Source: Beroe ovata
Taxonomy: Eukaryota; Ctenophora; Nuda; Beroida; Beroidae
Length of the DNA: 64,000 nucleotides
Reading direction: 5' to 3'
NCBI GenBank assembly: GCA_946803715.1
Contig: CAMPET010000069.1
Location: forward strand, 193,292 to 257,291
Made by a program: the position numbers and the translations under genes. Shown here piece by piece: positions 1 through 9,807 of this stretch. Under the pieces are notes generated by a model that was not told where the DNA came from, ran no database searches, and worked only from the letters and a program-made list of their open reading frames with translations. Position 1 is the stretch's first letter, and each line of letters begins with the position of its first letter.

Positions 1-2630
1 TGGATATGATCCTTGCCTCCAGCAGTATCATAGGATCTCATCTAGGAGCAGAACAGTCCTATACCGTGGGTAAGCTCAGTGATAGCTTGGATTGCCTGCG
101 ATGCACTGCCAGGTCCCTTGATCGCTTCATCCATTGTCTTTAAGGGGATGTAGTTTCTGTTGGGATCAATGGGAATGTCCAACAACCCTGCCATCTCCTT
201 CATCTCCTGGTAGTAAACAGACACTTCTCTAGGTGTTTCCATGGTAACGTTGTATCCAAGGATAACCTGCTTCTTCAAGTAATCTTTGGTGATGCTTAAC
301 ACTGACTCCATTTCTTCCTTCTCGGCAGACTCACAGAAACAATCGACACAGCCCATTGCTTTGTAGGTTTCCATTATCTTTAAAGCCATGTTCGTCAACT
401 TTGCTGGGATCAACTGGTCTCTCTGATTGAGAAGTGCTTGGCAAACCTTTTCTGTGCATATAATCGGAGAGTATCCAGATCGGAATATCTCGGGTAGTCC
501 ATAAGCATCGTTCAGATCTCTGTTTCTCAGGTCTGATAGGATAAGCACTTGACCGGGACCTATGCACCAGTTTGTGATGCTACCACTGGTTACAAACTCG
601 TCCATCATTTCTATTATGTATTCGTCAGTGGTCATCTCAGGGTCCCAGTCGTCCTTACACCAGTTGAGCTCCTCGTGATGGGTCCAGTAATTGTCTATGT
701 TGATCAACTCGTACAAGTCCCATGGAGACCATAAGGACAACATTCCCCAATCTGAATCAGAGGACGGGGAGCCGCCCATGAAATTCCACGAGTCATACAT
801 CCCGCTGTCACCATAGTAGTCCCAGCTATCAGATTCTGATCCCCACGGGTCTACTCCAGAAATCCAGGAATCTGAACTGCTTTCACCAGGGGTTGACCAA
901 TGTAACCAGGATGAATCCCATGGAGACCATGACGAGCTCCAGCCAATAGAGTATTCCTCGTCATCATCATTAGAAAAAAGCGACCAGGTGTTTCCCTCAT
1001 CAAATTCAACCCAATCCCATCCACTGTCAGTTTTTGGAGGATGGGTAGATGCCATGGAAGGAGTAGGCTTCCATGTTTGAAAATATTCATCTGAGTTGTA
1101 ATAGGCTGGTGGGGTTGGTCGGGGTGGTGGACTAGGCCTCCACGGACTTCTCTCCGGTCTCGAGGAGGCGCGAACGGACGCCTTGAGAAGTGCAGCTATG
1201 AGAATGAGAAGATCTGTTATCATATCCTAGGTGTGAGAGTGTATCAACTATCAAGTGATAATTATAACACTGTGGTGGGATAGTTTTATCTATAGGCCAT
1301 GTTATTTAGAGACTCATTTCAGATATAACAAACACTGCAACGCGTGTATAGTGTGTGATAACTGGTGTTACTAACTTACAGCTATTAGATCTCAATTCAA
1401 TTCAAATGAACACTGACCAACGGTATTAGTCTATCATGCAGAGGCAGAAAATGTTCAATTTTGGAAAAGCTTTTTTTAATGCAGAACTTGGCTATCTTTA
1501 ATGCAGAACTTGGCTATCTCAACTTGGCTATCTCAACTTGTTATTATAAGAAAATCTATAAGTCTGAATGACACTTCTGATGGACATCCAACTATAGTGT
1601 GGAGTAACTTCATGTCTTTAAAGTCTAAAGCTGATGGATATGATCCTTGCCTCCAGCAGTATCATAGGATCTCATCTAGGAGCAAAACAGTCCTATACCG
1701 TGGGTAAGCTCAGTGATAGCTTGGATTGCCTGCGATGCACTGCCAGGTCCCTTGATCGCTTCATCCATTGTCTTTAAGGGGATGTAGTTTCTGTTGGGAT
1801 CAATGGGAATGTCCACCAACCCTGCTGTGTCCTTCATCTCCTGGTAGTAAACAGACACTTCTCTAGGTGTTTCCATGGTAACGTTGTATCCCAGAATTAC
1901 CTGCTTCTTCAAGTAATCTTTGGTGATGCTTAACACTGACTCCATTTCTTCCTTCTCGGCAGACTCACAGAAACAATCGACACAGTCCATAGCTTTAAAA
2001 GCTTCCATTATTTTCCATGCCATGTTCGTCAACTTTGCTGGGATCAACTGGTCTCTCTGATTGAGAAGTGCTTGGCAAACCTTTTCTGTGCATATAATCG
2101 GAGAAGAGCCAGATCGGAATATTGCAGGTAGTCCATTAGGATCGTTCAGATCTCTGTTTCTCAGGTCTGATAGGACAAGCACTTGACCGGGACCTATGCA
2201 CCAGTTTGTGATGCTACCACTGGTTACAAACTCCTCAACCATGTCTACCGTGTCTTCGTCAGTGGTCATCTCAGGGTTCCACTCTGCCTTACACCAGTTG
2301 AGCTCCTCGTGATGGGTCCAGTACTTCTCTATGTTGATCAACTCGTACATGTTCCATGGAGACCACGAGGACCACATTCCCCAATCAGAGGACGGGGAGC
2401 CGCCCATGAAATTCCACGAGTCATGCATCCCGCTGTTACCATAGTAGCCCCAGCTATCATATTCTGATCCCCATGAGTCTACTCCAGAAGACCAGAAATC
2501 TGAACTGCTGTCACCAGCGGGTGACCATGGTGACCAATTTGAATCCCATGGAGACCATGATGCGCTCCAGCCAATAGAGTATTCCTCGTCATCATCATTA
2601 GAGAAAAGTGACCATCCATCGTAGCTATTC
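1..2630. repeat. Tandem duplication, 1,634-bp period, carrying the Trp-rich genes
   Basis: The first bases of the window recur from 1635, and alignment at an offset of 1,634 continues through the 3' ends and most of both coding regions to about 990 (copy 1) and 2,624 (copy 2). There similarity stops abruptly, inside the open frames. A small local repeat of the motif TGCAGAACTTGGCTATCT lies at about 1480-1540, in the spacer between the copies. Copy 1 continues past the left edge of the window, so further copies may exist. Confidence 0.85.
42..1223 (-). CDS. Secreted Trp/Ser-rich cysteine protein, paralogue 1
   Basis: Single open frame of 393 residues on the minus strand. A hydrophobic N-terminus (about residues 1-19, MITDLLILIAALL...) looks like a signal peptide, followed by a Pro-rich stretch. 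Residues about 80-175 are low complexity, rich in Trp, Ser, Asp, Gly and Tyr, with repeated SWSPWD-type units. The last ~220 residues form a non-repetitive domain with eight Cys (two NWC, ICTEKVC, C-x2-C-x-C in CVDCFC, and a terminal FCS), suggesting four disulfides, plus one NVT glycosylation sequon. The C-terminal half is almost identical to the neighbouring paralogue at 1676-2842, whereas the first ~80 residues are unrelated. I do not recognise the family. An extracellular, structural or adhesive role is inference from composition only. No intron is needed to read it. Confidence 0.75.
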   Translation of the reverse strand: MITDLLILIAALLKASVRASSRPERSPWRPSPPPRPTPPAYYNSDEYFQTWKPTPSMASTHPPKTDSGWDWVEFDEGNTWSLFSNDDDEEYSIGWSSSWSPWDSSWLHWSTPGESSSDSWISGVDPWGSESDSWDYYGDSGMYDSWNFMGGSPSSDSDWGMLSLWSPWDLYELINIDNYWTHHEELNWCKDDWDPEMTTDEYIIEMMDEFVTSGSITNWCIGPGQVLILSDLRNRDLNDAYGLPEIFRSGYSPIICTEKVCQALLNQRDQLIPAKLTNMALKIMETYKAMGCVDCFCESAEKEEMESVLSITKDYLKKQVILGYNVTMETPREVSVYYQEMKEMAGLLDIPIDPNRNYIPLKTMDEAIKGPGSASQAIQAITELTHGIGLFCS

Positions 2631-2842
2631 AAGAGAGAGTCTGGACTCCAAAGACCAGTCTTGAATTTTCCATAATCATAGGGAGGTGTGGTTGGTGAAT
2701 AGGCGGTTGTCGTTGGGTCTGTTGCTGGCATGTAAACGCCTGGCGGCAATGAAAAAGCAGGTTTATTAGACTTCCGTTTAGCCACAATTGGTGTAGCAAG
2801 AAATCCCACTATTACTATCAGCGTAAAGAGCACAAACCCCAT
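1676..2842 (-). CDS. Secreted Trp/Ser-rich cysteine protein, paralogue 2
   Basis: Single open frame of 388 residues on the minus strand, head-to-tail with its paralogue. The N-terminus (MGFVLFTLIVIVGFLATP) is a clear signal peptide, followed by a KRK basic patch and a Pro/Thr-rich segment. The Trp/Ser/Asp-rich region with SWSPWDS units starts near residue 78 at WSLFSNDDDEEY, the exact point where similarity to paralogue 1 begins. The C-terminal eight-Cys domain differs from paralogue 1 at only a modest number of positions, mostly conservative, and retains all Cys and the terminal FCS. Both copies being open and similar in protein argues for function rather than decay. The family is unknown to me. 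It may lie within an intron of the Piezo gene whose 3' exons follow on the other strand. Confidence 0.78.
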   Translation of the reverse strand: MGFVLFTLIVIVGFLATPIVAKRKSNKPAFSLPPGVYMPATDPTTTAYSPTTPPYDYGKFKTGLWSPDSLLNSYDGWSLFSNDDDEEYSIGWSASWSPWDSNWSPWSPAGDSSSDFWSSGVDSWGSEYDSWGYYGNSGMHDSWNFMGGSPSSDWGMWSSWSPWNMYELINIEKYWTHHEELNWCKAEWNPEMTTDEDTVDMVEEFVTSGSITNWCIGPGQVLVLSDLRNRDLNDPNGLPAIFRSGSSPIICTEKVCQALLNQRDQLIPAKLTNMAWKIMEAFKAMDCVDCFCESAEKEEMESVLSITKDYLKKQVILGYNVTMETPREVSVYYQEMKDTAGLVDIPIDPNRNYIPLKTMDEAIKGPGSASQAIQAITELTHGIGLFCS

Positions 2843-3446
2843 TACCTAAGGGATATTGTCAATTAAAGCTTATATTAGAAATTAGAATGGTTCTCATCAA
2901 TATAAACCAGTCTGCTATAAGGATTGGGATTCAGGATTGGGATTAAGGAGTCACTAACAATCTACTCTTGAGATGCTGTAAACATCTATCTCCATGTAAA
3001 ATCGATCGCTTACAGTAAAGAAACAAAATGAATTCACATTCAACTGAATTTACTGATAAGAAGCAGGCTTCAAGAATAACGGATATAATTCACTTGTTAT
3101 TATTTGTTTGTTTTCTTTCAATAAATCAGCGCATTTAATGCATGCAAATTAACTTTAATGAAAGAGAAGGTCGACCTTGATACGCTCTAATGGCTTTTAT
3201 GTGAAATTAAATGCATTTGTGGCCACATGCCTTGATCATTGATCAAATGATATCGCTCAGGTTGATATGAGAACTAATTCATTAGTATGTAGCTAGTAGT
3301 AGAATTCAAATCAACAAATCGTCTAGGTTACCATGCAATGACGGCATTACAATCTACGTCATAAAATAAGATTAAAGCATTATATGGTTCTATGATCCAA
3401 TGTCATACCGTTACTATGACTCGAATTGATATTCCCTCACTCACAG
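2843..3446. other. Spacer between the Trp-rich genes and the first visible Piezo exon
   Basis: AT-rich sequence without a convincing exon on either strand. It should contain the promoter of the minus-strand Trp-rich gene, and at its right end the polypyrimidine tract and acceptor (CCCTCACTCACAG) of the first recognisable Piezo exon. No upstream Piezo transmembrane coding sequence is visible here. Confidence 0.5.
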
Positions 3447-4699
3447 GGTACAGACGACAGCAGTGAGAGTAGCAGTCGAGAAACTGGCCTTGTTGGTAAG
3501 AAAACGCTTATTTGACTGCAATATTACTCGGGATGACGTCAAAAACCGACTTTCAGTAGGGCGCGCCAAAATAAATGCAATATAAATTTATAATTGCAAA
3601 CATGTCCTTGTGAATAATTGCGCGCCATCAAACAATTCCATGCGCAGCTTCGGCGCGCATGATTTCGCTATTTTGTCATGAGGAGTCTGTAGGTCATGAA
3701 TCATATTGATGGCAATCATTACTCCAGAAGACGATGCAGAAGGCAGCTTGGGCAGTGAAATTTCAGAGGCAATTGACGACCCGACCAGTTTCGGTACCCT
3801 AGCTCGGGTGAACTTCGTCATGTTTTGGCATTATCTCGTAGATAGGACTAAAAAGGTACCTATAACGCTCCATTTTAAGAAATGGGAACCGAAAAGTCGG
3901 TTTGAATCGTGTCCGATCTTATATTTTTTAAGATATTTAGCTTCTGGAATTACTCAATACTCACTTTACCCCTCACAGGATTTACCAAAGGATCTGTACT
4001 TACCAATGCTCCTATCATCTCTCCTGGCCCTTATAGTGACAGTACTTGGCTGGAGTGCGTTCGGTAAAGTACAGAGCAGTGATAAAGTGGACGTTACGGA
4101 ACTCATATCAACAAACTATATACCTTCTGTTTTCCTGGTCAGTATACAGATACTGAAATTATTGCCACTCAATGTAAGTGTGTTATATTATTTAGTCGGA
4201 ATTGTTTTGAAACCTTTTTTAACGGTTAATTTATTAATTTCTAGAAGCACGATTTCGAATTATTTCTTGTGAGTTTGTGACGAAGAACATTAAAATCTGC
4301 TCGTGTTCTTGTTTTCCTGTTGTTGACATCTCGATTAAGGTCATTCAATGATTTTTTGTTTGAAACTGATTAGTTTTCATGCAAACGATGTATTCACTTC
4401 ACTACGATGTTTATCATAAACTTGATAAGAATGTTTTTATCTAGGATACTGGATGTCCCACTGGTAACATATATTTTCTCAGTCAATGTGGAGAAGAACT
4501 TGAGAAGGACTGACATATAATCAGTAATCATTCAATATTTCAGATAATCTTGCTGGCACAGTTTATGATGATGATTGTAGATCGTATCATATATTTGAAG
4601 AAAAGTATGCTGGCGAAGTACATGTACCAAGTGTTTGTCTTCCTTGTTATTCATGTGTACCTCTTCCTTTTCCAGCCATGGTTCACTAGAGAGTAAGTG

Positions 4700-4760
<61 letters not shown>

Positions 4761-7456
4761 GCGTTAAGCAAACCAAAGCGTTCTTGCACCTGAGTATTGA
4801 TTTTAATCATCAAGAATTGGGCATTATGACAACTCTAATTTGAGATCGAAGTCTTACTTTGATTTACTTTAATTGACAACCTCAGCGTATAACGCTCTCT
4901 CCCCGGCAGGTCTTTCCGGTCAATGTCCGCGTGGATTGCAATGTACATCTTCTTCTGCTCCTATTTCACGATGTCAGCCTTCCAGATTCAGTCTGGGTAT
5001 CCCAAATTCCATACCGACTCAATCGTACTGAGGACATATGGTGTTGTCCCCTACGTTACCTACCTTGGTTACTTGGTGAGTCTTATAATAGGTGACTCAA
5101 AACACTTTCTACTCAAAATCTAGATAATTAATTAGACATCCACTTTGTGGTATATCTGTGAACAAGTACCATGTACCATGACGTGAACACAGAACCATGA
5201 CATGTACCATGTAGTTGTACCATGACGTGAGTACAACTCGTACCATGTACCATGATGACATGTACCATGATGACATGTACCATGACATGTACCATGTACC
5301 AGGCGGTTCCGTTCCTGTGGGAGCTGGAAGTGCTACTAAACTGGGTTTGTACGGAGACAACACTGACTCTAGACTACTGGATTAAGTACAGTGATATCAA
5401 AGCGTACCTGTTCAAGCTGAAATGTTGGCAGGTATCTACTGCGTGATGAGTGTAGAATTGCCTTAGTGCTAGCCCGTTACAATACTTATACCTTTCCTTT
5501 TTCTTTAATAAACTCTCGATTATATTATTCTCCTGATAGACCAGCTCACAAATCACAATTCTTTTGTTTAGAATTGTGATATGGTCCCCCTGATAGAACA
5601 CCATCTCACACCCAGACCATATCTGTTGTCTGATATACCAGCCATCACCCAATTCACACTGTCCAGACGACATACGAATCGTCCTACTACCTGGGAGAGA
5701 AGCAGCCAGCATACATGAGGTACGGGATAGGCGGCCTCCTTGTCCTACTCCTAATCCTCATCATTTGGTTCCCACTCCTCTTCATGAGTGTCGTGACGAC
5801 CAACTCGGTGCCGAACCCGCCCACCGCGTTTTCCTGCTCTCTGTCCATCACGGGGCTAGAGGTGAGTGAAGCGAGATAGAGGAGTGAGATGGTGAGGCGA
5901 GATGGTGAAGGACAGAAGAACTCATCTCTGGATTGAGTCAGACTGCCCCATGAATCTCATATCGTCTTCCTTCAGCCACTGGTGAACCTGAAAGTGGCAC
6001 AAATGCCACCTGAGATGTCGGAAACAGAATTGGATGCCCTCAAAACAGCGGTGGCAGATGACGGTAGCGCATCACATCGGAATAGCACCAAGTACAGCAA
6101 CTATACAGAATTCCTGGGCAGATTTAGGACGAGTGATGTGGTAAAGTTGGATATTATCTCGGATAGTACCACTCTGTGGGAGATATCGCCAGCAGGTTTG
6201 ATGGCATTGGCATCGGGCCAGGGAGAGAGTTGCAGGATTTTACATGATCCTCTGTTCACAGACCCAGAATTTCATACCCACACAGTGATACTTGTCTATC
6301 GATATTAACTATCATTCTCACCCAGCTGTGAACTATCTGATCCTGTCATTGGAGAATGATGATTACGATCTTACCGTGAGATTTGATTGGAGCGTTGTCA
6401 GGAATACCGATTCGGCATCAGTCACCAAAGTGGCAACAGGCTTCACTGAAATCAAAATTCTGGATGATACACATCCTGGTATGTATGGAAATTCCATTCG
6501 GTAATGAATCTCTGCTTTTTGCCCCTTTTTGCCAATCATACGTGTGTGGAAAGTGAAAATGAAATGCACCACTAATGACGAAATATACAAGTCGTGTTTG
6601 TCAAGGCTTTGGTAGCTATATCAGTATCACCAAATCATCTGTCATGTCTCAGATGCGGCGAGCATTCTCCATGTGAACCGTGCGCGGCTCTTGCACCTCC
6701 TCAAGACATGCGACACATCGCACAGGATCATGGTGAACGGTCTGATACCGTCCTTTCTCCTCGCGAGGGAAACAGGAACCAGTTCCCCTGTCCAGTTGTT
6801 CCCTCAGTCAGAGGAAATGGGCAACACCCAGAATGTAAAGGACGTGGATGTATCGCTGTCCAGCAGTGACATGGGATATGATGCTGAACCCTCTGTGTGT
6901 CGGCTCTGGGATGGGTTTTATTGGAGTTTCAACCAAACTTCAGCCATGACAACCAACTTTACTAACCCCCTGGGGGGCGTGGCATCGAACCGGGTCCAGT
7001 TTTACATATTCAGTGACAGAATAGTCAGTTCTCAGTACCAGCTGATTGCGAGTTATGGGATTATTGGACTTTACATTTCAGTCGTCTTGGTCATCTTCAA
7101 ATTCGTCAGGTAATAGGAATTTCGTCACGACTCATTATCAATTATATACTTGATCTGTGTTCAAGGAATAATGCTAGATTATTCTCATTCGTGATTCACA
7201 CAACATTGATTGCTCAGTTTAGCCAATTAACAATGATTTCAGGTTGACAATTGCAGATTCGTCCACACGGATCATCTTCCAGGAAATGCCATGCCCCGAC
7301 TTGATCATGAGTCTGGTGAAGAGCACTGAGATTGTCAGGGCTCAGTCAGAGTTCGTTCTTGAGCAGGTTTTGTTCAGGAAGTTGCTCCTACTCTACCGTT
7401 CACCTGAGACTCTTATCGTTTGGACTGGTCGGCACCGGCACCTTAAAGAAGAGTGA
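3447..7456 (+). CDS. PIEZO: Piezo mechanosensitive cation channel, C-terminal exons (partial)
   Basis: Ten exons read in phase: 3447-3495, 3728-4173, 4544-4692, 4910-5075, 5303-5431, 5667-5861, 5976-6195, 6326-6478, 6653-7109 and 7243-7456, ending in TGA; together 725 residues. Diagnostic Piezo segments are visible: VLGWSAFGK before the anchor, the SAFQIQSGYP and VPFLWELEVLLNWVCTETTL anchor region, the outer-helix segment IIWFPLLFMS, the extracellular cap with LWEISPA joining VNYLILSLENDDYDLTVRF, then SYGIIGLYISVVLVIFKFVR (pore inner helix) and the C-terminal LLLYRSPETLIVWT. Piezo proteins normally exceed 2,000 residues; only the clasp/anchor-to-C-terminus part is present. The first exon (GTDDSSESSSRETGLV) is less certain. 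Upstream blade exons must lie left of the window, across an intron holding the Trp-rich genes, or be missing. Expected role: homotrimeric plasma-membrane stretch-activated channel. Confidence 0.93.
4699..4758. repeat. (CA)n microsatellite in a Piezo intron
   Basis: About 30 uninterrupted CA units starting six bases after the exon donor at 4693. It produces spurious Cys-Val open frames on the minus strand. Confidence 0.95.
5163..5302 (+). repeat. Minisatellite (ACATGTACCATG-type) running into a Piezo 3' splice site
   Basis: Imperfect repeats of TGTACCATGACATGTACCAT type fill the end of the intron. The final unit, ACCATGTACCAG, itself supplies the AG acceptor at 5301-5302 used by the exon beginning GCGGTTCCG. 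No normal polypyrimidine tract separates the array from the exon. Confidence 0.85.
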
Positions 7457-7923
7457 AATTATATTTTCAGTGTTGATACTTGATATTGTTAATTTGAGTA
7501 ATCACTAATGAGTACACTTACAGATGAAGGGTTTTCGGTAATGGTCATGGTGTATTAGTTTAGACTTTATACTATAACTGTCGCAAGGGCTAGAATTGGG
7601 GTTTAAGTGGATTAGGATATTGAAACGATAAATGAAAAGTTTAACTTTAACTTAAAGAGCAAGGCTAAAATTTTATTACTGTCTGTTGTGACGTTGTGCT
7701 TTAACTTAAAGTTTAAAATGGTGTTAATGTTATGGATTTGTGTTGATGTTCATAATCATTTGTTGATGACTTATTGACTTATGTTGTAATTTAGTTGTCT
7801 TGCGATACTAGACCGCTGATGCAAGCCGCGAAGCGGCTTGCGTCAGCAAACTGAGAGTGAGAAATGAGAATAAGTTTGCGCGCGCGCAACGAAATTCTCG
7901 ACAGGGTCTATCATGATCATCGA

Positions 7924-8018
7924 TTGTCAGATTTTATCTGACCTCAGTTTCTCGCGCGCGGCGCGCGCGCCTTCATCGATGAAGGCGCGCGAGAAACAGG
8001 TCAGGTAACATCTGACAA
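7924..8018. mobile_element. Hairpin MITE-like element, copy 1 (95 bp)
   Basis: Left end TTGTCAGATTTTATCTGACC (type A), right end the complement of TTGTCAGATGTTACCTGACC (type B), joined by TTTCTCGCGCG palindromic arms. It is flanked on both sides by GATCATCGA (7915-7923 and 8019-8027), a 9-bp direct repeat consistent with a target-site duplication. The centre carries an extra CTTCATCGATGAAG palindrome. Confidence 0.75.
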
Positions 8019-8051
8019 GATCATCGATCGACAATAATTTAGTTGTCGAGA

Positions 8052-8165
8052 TGTTAGTGTTACCTGACCTTCATTGAAGGCCGAAACAGGCGGCCTTAGC
8101 TTCGATGAAGGCGCGCGCGCGCGAGAAACAGGTCAGGTAACATCTGACAAGTAACATCTGACAAG
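8052..8165. mobile_element. Hairpin MITE-like element, copy 2 (degenerate)
   Basis: The right arm (GAGAAACAGGTCAGGTAACA then TCTGACAA) is intact at 8123-8150 and followed by a duplicated end GTAACATCTGACAAG. The left arm is degraded to GTTACCTGACC with an internal rearrangement around TTCATTGAAGG. It belongs to the same family as the element at 7924. Confidence 0.6.
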
Positions 8166-8358
8166 CGCGCGCGACCCAATTCAAATTCAAATTGCCGGGC
8201 CGCACGTGGTTTCGACATTATATTTATGCAACCTGATAATAATGATAATATCAGTCACGTTTACAGTTTACAGAGTAGAAATAGAATCTTGGATAGGTGC
8301 ACGCAACCGGCCGCTGCGACGCTGCGTGACCGGACCTGGATTCTCCGCGTGGATCCAT

Positions 8359-8389
<31 letters not shown>

Positions 8390-8901
8390 GCCATAAACGT
8401 ATTTTATGTAATATTTCAGTACTTCGTAAAGTGTATGAAGCTTTGTACATATATAGGGACAAACCGGAATGATAAGGATGAATGCAAAGAATTGGAGCAA
8501 TTCTTAGTAAAAGGAACTTTAAGTTAATAGTTTATTTTCTCAGTTTTTGTACTTTTTCAGTTTTTTCAGTTTTTCAGTTTTTACCCGTATAGTATTGTAG
8601 NTTGTGCTTTAACTTAAAGTTTAAAATGGTGTTATGGATTTGTGTTGATGTTCATGATCATTTGTTGATGACTTATGTTGTAATTTAGTTGGAATTGTAC
8701 AATTACATGTTGAAATGTCATGTTAAACTCATTATAATTAAACACGGGTCATGGGACATTAATATTATTTTGCCTTGCCTATCGATTATTCCCACGTTGC
8801 GTGACCTGTTCCCGCGCAGCGTGACCCAAATACTCCGCGCGCGCTGCGCGTCTCCTTTCTACGACTTTTCAGGTCACTGAGCATGGAACAGTGGCGCGCA
8901 A

Positions 8902-8973
8902 TTGTCAGATGTTACCTGACCTGTTTCTCGCGCGAGCGCGCGCGAGAAACTGAGGTCAGATAAAATCTGACAA
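8902..8973. mobile_element. Hairpin MITE-like element, copy 3 (72 bp, with empty site)
   Basis: The cleanest copy: a type B end on the left, a type A end on the right, with GCGCGAGCGCGCGC at the centre. It is flanked by perfect 8-bp duplications GCGCGCAA at 8894-8901 and 8974-8981. The paralogous repeat 290 bp downstream (9186-9193) has a single GCGCGCAA followed by the same CGTGTGCACA, so it represents the uninterrupted site. This shows insertion with target duplication. Confidence 0.85.
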
Positions 8974-9807
8974 GCGCGCAACGTGTGCACATGCGCGACC
9001 CAATTCAACCTGCCGCGCGTCACGGCGTCACGCGTGGTTTCGACATTATACAACCTGATAACTGATAATAATAATATCACTATCAGTTTGTTCCCTGTTC
9101 CCGCGCTGCGTGACCCAAATAACTCCGCGCGCGCTGCGCGTCTCCGTGGTTTGGACGACTTTTCAGTTCACTGAGTAGAACAGGGGCGCGCAACGTGTGC
9201 ACAGCAAGAAGGCAGTGGAGAAATGACCGTGCATCTACGCATCGTGTCGCAAGGCAAAATTTGTCAATGCATGCTCACTGCATTATACGTTTATCGCGAG
9301 GCAATTGTTAAATCGCACGCTTTCATTCAATATTACTGCATGATCCGACAAAAGGCGCATCGGCTCACGCAACATGGGAATTGGGAACTTGGAACATGGT
9401 ACAGGAGAAATAACAGTTATTTGTGGCAATGGCTATAAAAGCAGTGACTGCATCCATGAAAGCAGCTAAAATTTGTTCAATAATAACTTGTTCAATAAAC
9501 TTTGCAATGCAACTTTGTGCAATAAAGTTTATTATTGATGATACTGAATATGTATGACTACTTGTGATTTGTGCTGGAACTTCTAACAAATGATATATTT
9601 ATTTGTTATTCCACAGAATGTCGTCATAACTTTCTTAATAGTCAAAGCTTTATATAAGTTAATGGCTTGCTCATTGCTGATGGCAAGTCTGAAGGAATGA
9701 TCCAAGTGTTAGACCTCTATTCAACTTGAAAATAATTCTGCAACAACACTATTAAAGTTCATGATAACCTTGGAAACAATGCATTTTGAGCAGTAGTATG
9801 ACTCACA

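Larger units (their letters stand above)
7457..9807. repeat. Repeat-dense intergenic block downstream of Piezo
   Basis: No credible gene. Contents: a ~100-bp AT-rich unit containing GCTTTAACTTAAAGTTTAAA present twice (about 7693-7797 and 8602-8691); an (ATTT)n run near 8358-8390; a GC-rich unit with TGCGTGACCCAAATA and GACTTTTCAG present at about 8800-8900 and 9095-9200; a related unit with GTGGTTTCGACATTATA at about 8190-8280 and 8994-9085; and three short hairpin elements listed separately. Restriction-like GCGCGC tracts are abundant. The segment 9200-9800 is plain AT-rich sequence. Confidence 0.75.

Noticed and set aside
1501-1707. Plus-strand 68-residue frame between the Trp-rich genes
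   Set aside because: It overlaps the antisense 3' end of paralogue 2 and the short local duplication, with no family resemblance or supporting splice sites.
4532-4813. Minus-strand open frame rich in Cys-Val
   Set aside because: It is a read-through of the (CA)n repeat and lies antisense to a well-supported Piezo exon.
6196-6325. Continuation of the Piezo cap exon (GLMALASGQ...) to a stop at 6306
   Set aside because: Splicing at 6195/6326 gives a gap-free match to the family (ISPA joined to VNYLILSLENDDYDL); the open continuation is intron.
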